From assembly GCA_902795905.1 (NCBI GenBank), contig CADBMY010000032.1:1-9305 (forward strand): a stretch of 9,305 nt of DNA. Reading direction: 5' to 3'. The position numbers were made by a program, and so were the translations under genes. The first letter of the stretch is position 1. Every line of letters starts with the position of its first letter. Below the pieces are notes generated by a model, which was not told the DNA's origin, made no database searches, and saw only the letters and a list, made by a program, of their open reading frames with translations. Of the stretch, positions 1 to 5,429 are shown piece after piece. The DNA is from an uncultured Erysipelotrichaceae bacterium. Its GTDB lineage: Bacteria > Bacillota_I > Bacilli_A > Erysipelotrichales > Erysipelotrichaceae.

Positions 1-11
1 GGAGTATAAAC

Positions 12-353
12 ATGAAAGTAATTGATGTCTATGAGCAGTATTTCAAGGCAGACTGCACGTATAACGGTGTGGAGAGAAAAGGGGCAGCCGTCAAGCTGAC
101 CGCGGAATCTGATCAGGGCAGGATAAAGTATGAAGTATCCGTGACGTTCTTCCCGCACAGAGATGCGGAGGACTTCGGTATCTCCTACGATGCCTATGTA
201 TCCAGAGTGCTGTTTGAAGACAAAGGCAGAAGATCAGCGAAAAGAGATGCCGAATACCTGGGCATGGTGAAGGAGACGGTCAATGAACTGGCAGAGGAGA
301 TCCGCGGCACCGTGTATTGGGAAGAGCCTCTGATCGAGGCGAGGTACGGGTGA
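12..353 (+). CDS. Hypothetical small protein, 113 aa
   Basis: I do not recognise this protein. The ATG sits 7 nt after a GGAG ribosome binding site at the very edge of the window, which supports the start. The composition is that of a soluble alpha/beta protein: an N-terminal half rich in alternating hydrophobic residues (for example KYEVSVTFF, residues about 39-47, likely beta strands), then a charged stretch with KGRRSAKRD and a helical C-terminal third (roughly residues 75-100). There is no signal peptide, membrane segment or cysteine cluster. It contains a single Cys (residue 15). It is followed by a 77-84 nt gap before the C11 protease gene, without a clear terminator, so read-through into that gene is possible. 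Codon use and ribosome binding site indicate a real gene; the function is unknown. Confidence 0.75.
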   Translation: MKVIDVYEQYFKADCTYNGVERKGAAVKLTAESDQGRIKYEVSVTFFPHRDAEDFGISYDAYVSRVLFEDKGRRSAKRDAEYLGMVKETVNELAEEIRGTVYWEEPLIEARYG

Positions 354-369
354 TCGGTATCCTTATATA

Positions 370-398
370 TACACAAATGAACAGAATGGAAGTAAAAT
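370..398 (+). promoter_or_regulatory. Possible weak sigma-A promoter for the C11 protease gene
   Basis: TACACA (370-375) and TAAAAT (393-398) are separated by 17 nt in the AT-rich gap upstream of the protease gene. The -35 matches the consensus at 4 of 6 positions and the -10 at 5 of 6. This is the best candidate in the gap, but AT-rich DNA gives such matches by chance. Confidence 0.3.
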
Positions 399-422
399 AA
401 TACATATACCTGTGATCTGACA

Positions 423-429
423 GGGGAGG
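423..429 (+). promoter_or_regulatory. Ribosome binding site that decides the C11 protease start
   Basis: GGGGAGG lies directly against the ATG at 431 (one base between) but 7 nt before the in-frame ATG at 437. Normal spacing favours 437 as the start. The site partly overlaps the 3' arm of a small inverted repeat, CCTGT/ACAGG (409-413 and 420-424). Confidence 0.7.
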
Positions 430-436
430 TATGCAG

Positions 437-2983
437 ATGACAAATAATCGTCCACATGGAAGAAAACGCGGTGAGACAACTGCGAGCGGCGATGTTCATA
501 AACGTGAACAGGTCAAAGGCAAACAGGGTTCTGTAAAGGAACAGCCTAAACAGAATGCACCGAGGCAGGAAAGTCCCGAACGGGGCAGTTTTCGGACACA
601 GCCGGTGCGTGCCACACAGATGTTCACGAGAACCCGCAGAGGAGGAGGCGGAGGCCTGACCAAGCTGATCCTGTTCCTGATCCTGGCGTTCCTGCTGTAC
701 AGCTGTCTGACCAGCGGTATCGGAAGCGGCGGTACATCGGCAGTTACACCGACACCTGCGGCAGCGACGCCGACAGCACAGACAGCGACACCGAAACCGG
801 TGACGCCGGGAACGTTTGCGGCTTCTTTCCAGCAGCCGACGACAACATATAACCACAATACGAGCACGAGCACGGTCAATACGGAGGTTGCTTCAGGAGC
901 CAGAGAGAAGTTTACACAGCTGCTCGGAAACGGTAAGGATACCGTAACGATCCTTGTGTATATGTGTGCGACAGACCTTGAGTCCAACTATGCGATGGCA
1001 ACCAATGACCTCAATGAGATGCTGTATGCGCAGACCGGGGACAAGGTCAACGTGATCATTGAGACCGGCGGTACGAAGCAGTGGCGCAACAACGTCATGT
1101 CGGCGAGGACAAACCAGAGATTCCGTATTGCCAACGGTCAGCTCGAGTATCTTGACCGCAACGTAGGCATGAAACAGATGACGGATCCCAGAACTCTGGT
1201 AGACTTCATCAACTACGGTGTCAAGAACTTCCCGGCCAGCAGATATATGCTTATCCTGTGGGACCATGGTTCAGGTTCTGTACAGGGTTATGGTTATGAC
1301 CAGAACTTTCCGAATGCGACAATGACACTGGATGAGCTGTATCAGGCTCTCGGTGCTGTGAATACGAAGTTTGATGTGATTGGCTTTGATGCCTGCCTGA
1401 TGGCCAATACTGAGACAGCTGTGGCGGTAGCACCGTATGCGGACTACCTGATCGCTTCCGAAGAGACAGAACCCGGTACCGGCTGGTACTATACCAACTG
1501 GCTGAGTGCTCTCGGCAGTAATACCTCCATGCCTACAACTGAAGTGGGTAAGCAGATCATTGATGATTTCATCAAGGATTCGGCGGCCAAGTCACGTACG
1601 GATAAGACATCCCTGTCTCTGGTAGATCTGGCAGAATTCAGTGCTGAAGTACCTGCCAAGCTGACACCGTTTGCGCAGAACATTACACAGACGATCAACT
1701 CATCTGATTACAGATCGATCGCCAATGCCAGAAGTGTGACCAAGGAGTTCGCCCAGTCCAACCGTATCGATCAGGTCGACCTCGTCCATTTCTGCCAGAA
1801 TGTAAATACGAAAGAAGCACAGGAGCTTGCGAATGCCGTAAAGAACTGTGTGAAATACAACCGGACCAACAACATGAACAATGCCTACGGTCTGAGTATC
1901 TACTTCCCGTATTACTCTGCCAACAGAGTGAATACAGCTGCCAAGATCTACAATGCCATCGGCATGGATGAGGCTTACACCGGTGCGATCCGTTCGTTTG
2001 CGAATATCGGTGCTGCCGGTCAGGTCGTAAACAACAGCACCAGCAGTTCTCTGTTTGATCTGCTTGGCGGTTCTTCTTCTTCCAACGGTACGACGATCTC
2101 GACGGAAGATCTGCTTGGTCTGCTTCTCGGCGGTCAGCAGGCTCCTGCCCAGACAGCTCCGCAGGGAGGCTCCGGCTATTACGGCTACGGCGGCAGTTAC
2201 GGCGGTTATCCGAGTTCTTCCAATAACTCCGTGTCTTCGCTTGTCGGCGGCTCTGATGCCCTTGATCAGGCGGCTCTGGAACTGTTTGCCAACCTGCTGT
2301 TCAGAAGTTCTGTAGATAACGAAAAGCTGCAGTATGCGGAAAGAAACGGACAGACTGTTCTCGTCCTGGATGAAGATACGTGGAAAGAGATCAACCGTCT
2401 GGAACTGAACGTATGGGTAGATGACGGTGCCGGTTATATCGATCTTGGTCAGGATAATATCTTCGAGTTTGATGATGAAGGCAACCTGATCGTGGATTAT
2501 GACGGACGCTGGGTATGTCTGGACGGTCAGCCTGTCGCATACTACATGCTCAGTGATGAATACGAGAGTGATGATGAGTATACAACGACCGGTTTTGTGC
2601 CTGCCGAAGTAACACATAACGTATACGATGAAGATGGCAATACGGTAGGTCAGGTCACGGAAGATATGCATATCCTGATCGAATACAGTGATGATGAACC
2701 GGACGGCATCATCCTTGGCGGTCAGATCGTCTACGAAGATGAAGATGTTGAGACCAAGGGTCTGTACAAGTTTGAAGACGGTGATCAGATCAACTTCGTC
2801 TGTGACTACTACGACTACAAGGGCAACTTCGAACATGCCTACTACATGAGTGAACCAATCACCGTTGACGGTGAACTGGAAGTCGGTGTATACCAGATCG
2901 AAGGACAGCGTTTGCTGTACAGTTATGTACTGACGGATACCTATAACGCCAAGCACTGGACACCGATCGCAGAATACAAGTAA
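437..2983 (+). CDS. Clostripain-family (C11) cysteine peptidase, membrane-anchored, 848 aa
   Basis: This is a clan CD cysteine protease of the clostripain type; the family cleaves after Arg or Lys. Seen in order: a 73-residue hydrophilic, basic N-terminal tail ending in a Gly run; one hydrophobic segment (about 75-91, LILFLILAFLL); a Thr/Pro/Ala-rich spacer (about 95-150); the catalytic region (about 168-525), with catalytic His277 in LWDHGSG and Cys320 in FDACLMANTE; a Ser/Asn/Gly-rich low-complexity linker (about 530-605) including a YYGYGGSYGGY stretch; and a strongly acidic, probably beta-rich C-terminal region (about 610-848). The basic tail before the membrane segment predicts N-in/C-out topology, with the protease outside the cell. 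Clostripain itself is made with a cleavable signal and is shorter, so the anchor and the C-terminal region are extras. The start at 437 is chosen from ribosome-binding-site spacing. The fold and catalytic dyad are clear; substrate and C-terminal role are unknown. Confidence 0.92.
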   Translation: MTNNRPHGRKRGETTASGDVHKREQVKGKQGSVKEQPKQNAPRQESPERGSFRTQPVRATQMFTRTRRGGGGGLTKLILFLILAFLLYSCLTSGIGSGGTSAVTPTPAAATPTAQTATPKPVTPGTFAASFQQPTTTYNHNTSTSTVNTEVASGAREKFTQLLGNGKDTVTILVYMCATDLESNYAMATNDLNEMLYAQTGDKVNVIIETGGTKQWRNNVMSARTNQRFRIANGQLEYLDRNVGMKQMTDPRTLVDFINYGVKNFPASRYMLILWDHGSGSVQGYGYDQNFPNATMTLDELYQALGAVNTKFDVIGFDACLMANTETAVAVAPYADYLIASEETEPGTGWYYTNWLSALGSNTSMPTTEVGKQIIDDFIKDSAAKSRTDKTSLSLVDLAEFSAEVPAKLTPFAQNITQTINSSDYRSIANARSVTKEFAQSNRIDQVDLVHFCQNVNTKEAQELANAVKNCVKYNRTNNMNNAYGLSIYFPYYSANRVNTAAKIYNAIGMDEAYTGAIRSFANIGAAGQVVNNSTSSSLFDLLGGSSSSNGTTISTEDLLGLLLGGQQAPAQTAPQGGSGYYGYGGSYGGYPSSSNNSVSSLVGGSDALDQAALELFANLLFRSSVDNEKLQYAERNGQTVLVLDEDTWKEINRLELNVWVDDGAGYIDLGQDNIFEFDDEGNLIVDYDGRWVCLDGQPVAYYMLSDEYESDDEYTTTGFVPAEVTHNVYDEDGNTVGQVTEDMHILIEYSDDEPDGIILGGQIVYEDEDVETKGLYKFEDGDQINFVCDYYDYKGNFEHAYYMSEPITVDGELEVGVYQIEGQRLLYSYVLTDTYNAKHWTPIAEYK

Positions 2984-2987
2984 TCGT

Positions 2988-3015
2988 AAAAAAGGATCCT
3001 TCGGGATCCTTTTTT
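2988..3015 (+). terminator. Bidirectional intrinsic terminator with UUCG loop
   Basis: A perfect 12-bp stem, AAAAAAGGATCC (2988-2999) against GGATCCTTTTTT (3004-3015), is closed by a TTCG loop on a C-G pair, the exceptionally stable C(UUCG)G tetraloop. It starts 5 nt after the protease stop codon. Read on the minus strand it also ends in six U residues and lies about 47 nt beyond the cold-shock gene stop, so it can serve both convergent genes. Confidence 0.93.
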
Positions 3016-3061
3016 ATGTGAAACTAAATTTGTTTAGGCGGTTAAACTATGCAATCTATTA

Positions 3062-3262
3062 TTACTGCTTTACAACGTTGGATGCCTGCGGACCGCGGTC
3101 GCTCTGCACAATATCGAAAGTCACTGTCTGGCCGTCGTCGAGAGTTTTGAAGCCGTCTCCCTGGATCGCCGAGTAATGGACAAAAATATCAGTGCCGTCA
3201 TCTGCCGTGATAAAGCCATATCCTTTCTCTGCGTTGAACCATTTTACTTTGCCTGTTGCCAT
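3062..3262 (-). CDS. cspA: Cold-shock domain protein (CspA family), 66 aa
   Basis: This is a single-domain cold-shock protein that binds single-stranded RNA and DNA and acts as an RNA chaperone in the cytoplasm. The whole 66-residue length matches the family. The N-terminal [16 protein letters not shown] carries the RNP1 motif (KGYGFI), followed by RNP2 (DIFVHYSAI, residues about 25-33) and the typical C-terminal GPQASNV. All the surface aromatic positions expected for nucleic-acid binding (Trp, Phe, Tyr, Phe, Phe, His) are present. A GAGGAG ribosome binding site (3276-3281) lies 13 nt upstream of the ATG, which is a little long. It is a monocistronic gene, convergent with the C11 protease and divergent from the M28 peptidase. 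The symbol denotes the family; whether this paralogue responds to cold is not visible from the coding sequence. Confidence 0.96.
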   Translation of the reverse strand: MATGKVKWFNAEKGYGFITADDGTDIFVHYSAIQGDGFKTLDDGQTVTFDIVQSDRGPQASNVVKQ

Positions 3263-3322
3263 TGTGTTTCAAATTCTCCTCTTCTATGTATTGCAAACAC
3301 ATATTTGTTGAATACTGCCTTC

Positions 3323-3351
3323 AATATACATCCGTTTGAAGTGCGTTTCAA
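3323..3351 (-). promoter_or_regulatory. Proximal promoter for the cold-shock gene
   Basis: Read on the minus strand, TTGAAA (3346-3351) and TATATT (3323-3328) are separated by exactly 17 nt; both hexamers are 5/6 matches to the sigma-A consensus. The predicted start near 3316 would give a leader of about 50-55 nt. The -35 lies in a small inverted repeat, TTGAA-N6-TTCAA. Confidence 0.65.
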
Positions 3352-3353
3352 GC

Positions 3354-3382
3354 ATATTAGCACCATTAAAAATGTGCAAAAA
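3354..3382 (-). promoter_or_regulatory. Possible distal extended -10 promoter for the cold-shock gene
   Basis: On the minus strand, TGC precedes TAATAT (-10 at 3354-3359), forming a TGn extended -10. A weak -35 (TTTTTG, 3377-3382) lies 17 nt upstream. It would give a leader of about 85 nt. It is weaker than the proximal candidate, and either or both may be used. Confidence 0.35.
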
Positions 3383-3470
3383 TCGCATATATAAAGGGGA
3401 AAATGAATATTTCCTGAGAAATGTAAAAAACTAATGAAAACAATAGTGTAAACAAACTCTCCTGTATGTT

Positions 3471-3499
3471 TTCACAAGGAATACCGTAACTGCTATAAT
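3471..3499 (+). promoter_or_regulatory. Sigma-A promoter for the M28 peptidase operon
   Basis: TTCACA (3471-3476, one mismatch from consensus) and a perfect TATAAT (3494-3499) are separated by 17 nt. TGC in front of the -10 adds an extended -10 element. The predicted start near 3506 leaves a short leader of about 20 nt that contains the ribosome binding site AGAAAGGG (3511-3518). This should be a strong promoter. Confidence 0.85.
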
Positions 3500-3524
3500 A
3501 GCGTAAGAAAAGAAAGGGTATACC

Positions 3525-4838
3525 ATGAATAAAGAAAGAGCCTGGAAATTGCTGAATGACATCAGCTTTGTACGTGTTGCCGGTACAGCCGAAGAAAAGA
3601 AAGCTGCCGAAATTTTGCTGGAAGCCTGTAAGAGTGCCGGTGTCGAAGCACACATTGAAGAGTTTGAGATCGATGGTGCCGACATCTTTGAGGCAAAGCT
3701 GGAAGTACTGGAGCCGGAGTATAAGAGCTATCCGGTGATCGGTATCGGCAGAACAGCATCTACCCCTGAAGAGGGAATCGTCGGCGGATTCAAGTATATT
3801 GAGAACGGACTTGACGCCAATCTCTCGGATGTCAAAGACAAGATCGTCCTGGTACAGGGCAGAGTGATGCCGCCGATGGTGGAGAAGTTGATCAAGGGAG
3901 GAGCTCTTGGCTATATCCTGATTGCCGGCAATCTGTATGATGAAGACAGTATCCGCAATGAGATCCGTCCCGGCAATGCCTTTGGCAAGTCACACGCGAT
4001 CCCCGGTCTGAAGCTGCATATCTGCGATGCCGAGGAACTGGTCAGATCCCGCCCCGAGAAAGTACGCATGGTCCTGAAGACAGAAGAGCTCAAGGGCACA
4101 TCCAGAAATGTTGTCGCAACGATCGAAGGAACCGAGTTCCCGGATGAGATCATTGCCTTCAGCGGTCACTTCGATTCTGTTGCATACTCACCGGGTGCCT
4201 GGGACAACGGTACCGGTGCTGTCAGTGTCGTTGAACTTCTGCATTACTTCTCCAAGCACCGTCCGAAGAGAACGATGAAGTACATCTGCTGCGGCAGTGA
4301 GGAGATCGGTCTGGTTGGTTCCCGCAAGTACTGTGAAGCCCACAAGGATGAACTGGATAAGTATATCTTTGAGATCAACTTTGATATGACCGGTGTTGTC
4401 ATCGGTTACGAACATGTGTGCTGCTCATGTTCAGAAGAGACCCTGCATGCGATCCAGTACCTGGCCGGCACGGAGGGCTTCCCGCTCAGCTCTGAACTTG
4501 GTATGTATGCCAGTGACTCCAGCAGTTTCGCGTCTGCCGGTGTTCCTGCATGTACATTTGCGCGTCTTGCCCCGAGAGGCGGCGCCGAGATCCACAATCA
4601 TCACGATGTCCTGGACAGACTCGATCCTGAGCAGTTCATGAGCACCGTAGGCTTTGCCTGCAAGTTTGCGGAACAGATCGCCAATGCCCCGGTAAACGTC
4701 GTACCGCGCAAGTTTGCAAAGTCCGTAGAAGAAGCTATCGAGAAGCGCAAGAAGATGTTTGCGGAAAGAGACGGCAAGAAGGAAGATAAGCCGGAAGAGA
4801 AGAAAGAGGAAAAACCGGCTGAGGAAAAGAAAGACTGA
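3525..4838 (+). CDS. M28-family zinc aminopeptidase with PA-like insert, 437 aa
   Basis: This is a di-zinc metallopeptidase of family M28, expected to release N-terminal residues from peptides. The order is a short N-terminal part of the peptidase fold, a PA-like beta-rich insert (about residues 75-180, containing KIVLVQG and GGALGYILIAG), then the catalytic half. Candidate metal and catalytic residues are all present: His215 (SGHFDS), Asp227 (WDNGTG, bridging), Glu259 (catalytic base) and Glu260 (SEE), Asp287 (NFDM), and His359 or His360 (IHNHHD). No signal peptide or membrane segment is seen, so it should act in the cytoplasm, unlike many secreted M28 enzymes. The C-terminal 30 or so residues are a Lys/Glu-rich tail outside the fold. 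The start is fixed by AGAAAGGG 6 nt upstream and by the promoter. It is first in an operon with the Cys-rich protein, whose ATG overlaps its TGA. The exact peptide specificity cannot be read from the sequence. Confidence 0.93.
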   Translation: MNKERAWKLLNDISFVRVAGTAEEKKAAEILLEACKSAGVEAHIEEFEIDGADIFEAKLEVLEPEYKSYPVIGIGRTASTPEEGIVGGFKYIENGLDANLSDVKDKIVLVQGRVMPPMVEKLIKGGALGYILIAGNLYDEDSIRNEIRPGNAFGKSHAIPGLKLHICDAEELVRSRPEKVRMVLKTEELKGTSRNVVATIEGTEFPDEIIAFSGHFDSVAYSPGAWDNGTGAVSVVELLHYFSKHRPKRTMKYICCGSEEIGLVGSRKYCEAHKDELDKYIFEINFDMTGVVIGYEHVCCSCSEETLHAIQYLAGTEGFPLSSELGMYASDSSSFASAGVPACTFARLAPRGGAEIHNHHDVLDRLDPEQFMSTVGFACKFAEQIANAPVNVVPRKFAKSVEEAIEKRKKMFAERDGKKEDKPEEKKEEKPAEEKKD

Positions 4839-4996
4839 TGATCGTGGACATTGAACCGAACTGTGTCTGTAAGAATATCAACTGTCCGCGGCATGGCAAC
4901 TGTTATGAGTGTGTGAAACACCACCGGGATGATGTCGGCAATCTGCCGGCATGTCTGCGGGAAATGCTGGAAAGACAGGCTGCCGAACAGAAATAA
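4838..4996 (+). CDS. Cys-rich small protein, 52 aa (DUF6485-like)
   Basis: The ATG shares its A with the TGA of the peptidase gene, so translation is probably coupled. The 52 residues hold six Cys: CVC (9, 11), Cys16, Cys22, Cys25 and Cys39, with a HH pair at 28-29. The core reads CPRHGNCYECVKHHR, followed by LPAC. From memory this Cys and CPRxGxCxxCxxxHR pattern matches a family of small uncharacterised proteins in Clostridia, listed as DUF6485; I could not run a search. The arrangement suggests a zinc-binding or other metal-binding knuckle. No signal peptide is seen. The C-terminus (EMLERQAAEQK) is helical and charged. The gene ends 2 nt before a terminator stem, and the conserved motif argues for a real gene despite its size. 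Function unknown; metal binding is inference. Confidence 0.82.
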   Translation: MIVDIEPNCVCKNINCPRHGNCYECVKHHRDDVGNLPACLREMLERQAAEQK

Positions 4997-4998
4997 CA

Positions 4999-5030
4999 GG
5001 AAACTGCGGGGAGACCTGCAGTTTTCTTTT
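4999..5030 (+). terminator. Intrinsic terminator with GNRA loop
   Basis: The stem pairs 4999-5010 with 5015-5026, counting G-U pairs at 5000/5025 and 5008/5017, around a GAGA tetraloop. The 3' arm runs into a T-rich tract (TTTTCTTTT, 5022-5030). It follows the Cys-rich gene stop by 2 nt and closes the peptidase operon, just before the next promoter. Confidence 0.85.
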
Positions 5031-5038
5031 GAAAAGTA

Positions 5039-5067
5039 TTGACAGCATCATACAGGGTTGGTATTCT
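5039..5067 (+). promoter_or_regulatory. Sigma-A promoter for the HEPN-like gene pair
   Basis: A perfect TTGACA (5039-5044) lies 17 nt from TATTCT (5062-5067), and a TGG triplet in front of the -10 adds an extended -10 element. The predicted start near 5074 gives a leader of about 47 nt. Its place right after a terminator and before the gene pair supports a separate transcription unit. Confidence 0.8.
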
Positions 5068-5120
5068 GTAATGCTGTTCATTTTTCCGGAAGATCTAAGA
5101 CAGCAGAACAGGACAATGAT

Positions 5121-5429
5121 ATGATGAATAAAAACAAACCGGGTGAAGATCTGTACAGTACATTACAGGTATTTGCGCAGATCGACGGGGTACTGCTGAA
5201 GAAGGCAAAACAATACGATACAGGCATCGAGTATGCAGGAATGGAACTGCTGAAGGAAATGTACAGGCAGAATATCCTGGACAAAGACATGTATGAAAGA
5301 CTGGTTACAGTCAGAAGATGCCGCAATGAAATACTGTTTAACGGGTATATGCCTACAGTACAGGAAATCAGTGAATGTGAAGAAGTGCTGAGAAGGCTCA
5401 GAGAGGAAGATGAACATGAGAAGCTATAA
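5121..5429 (+). CDS. HEPN-like small protein, 102 aa, lacking the motif His
   Basis: The start is the first ATG of ATGATG at 5121, 7 nt after AGGA (5110-5113). Reading frame continues upstream to a TTG at 5058, but that overlaps the promoter -10 and is rejected. The protein is almost wholly helical and acidic at its end. Residues about 40-95 follow the pattern of the last two helices of HEPN domains: a hydrophobic helix with LLKEMYRQN, then RRCRNEILFNG (65-75), then a helix with EISECEEVLRRL. In RNase HEPN domains the RN pair (here Arg68-Asn69) is followed by His three residues after the Asn; here that position is Phe73. So if it is a HEPN fold it is probably non-catalytic. The 3' end overlaps the next gene by 14 nt, so the two products are likely made together. 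This fold call rests on pattern reading alone; a plain helical protein is the alternative. Confidence 0.8.
   Translation: MMNKNKPGEDLYSTLQVFAQIDGVLLKKAKQYDTGIEYAGMELLKEMYRQNILDKDMYERLVTVRRCRNEILFNGYMPTVQEISECEEVLRRLREEDEHEKL

Noticed and set aside
692..709. Lipoprotein signal (L-Y-S-C) at the end of the hydrophobic segment of the C11 protease
   Set aside because: Tyr at the -2 position is unusual for a lipobox and the 73-residue N-terminal tail is far too long for a normal lipoprotein signal, so a plain membrane anchor is preferred, although cleavage cannot be excluded.
194..856. A 220-codon minus-strand frame rich in Arg and Cys
   Set aside because: It spans two plus-strand genes and the gap between them; the Arg/Cys runs are the complement of Ala/Thr/Pro-rich codons.
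1700..2956. A 418-codon open frame antisense to the C11 protease gene
   Set aside because: It lies wholly opposite a well-supported protease gene, has no convincing ribosome binding site and a composition typical of the antisense of Asp/Tyr-rich coding sequence.
3409..3422. Inverted repeat ATTTC-CTGA-GAAAT between the divergent promoters
   Set aside because: Short and AT-rich, not placed over either promoter; likely chance.
5058..5120. Upstream TTG start for the HEPN-like small protein
   Set aside because: The TTG at 5058 overlaps the -10 region of the promoter and lacks a ribosome binding site; ATG at 5121 has AGGA at the right distance.
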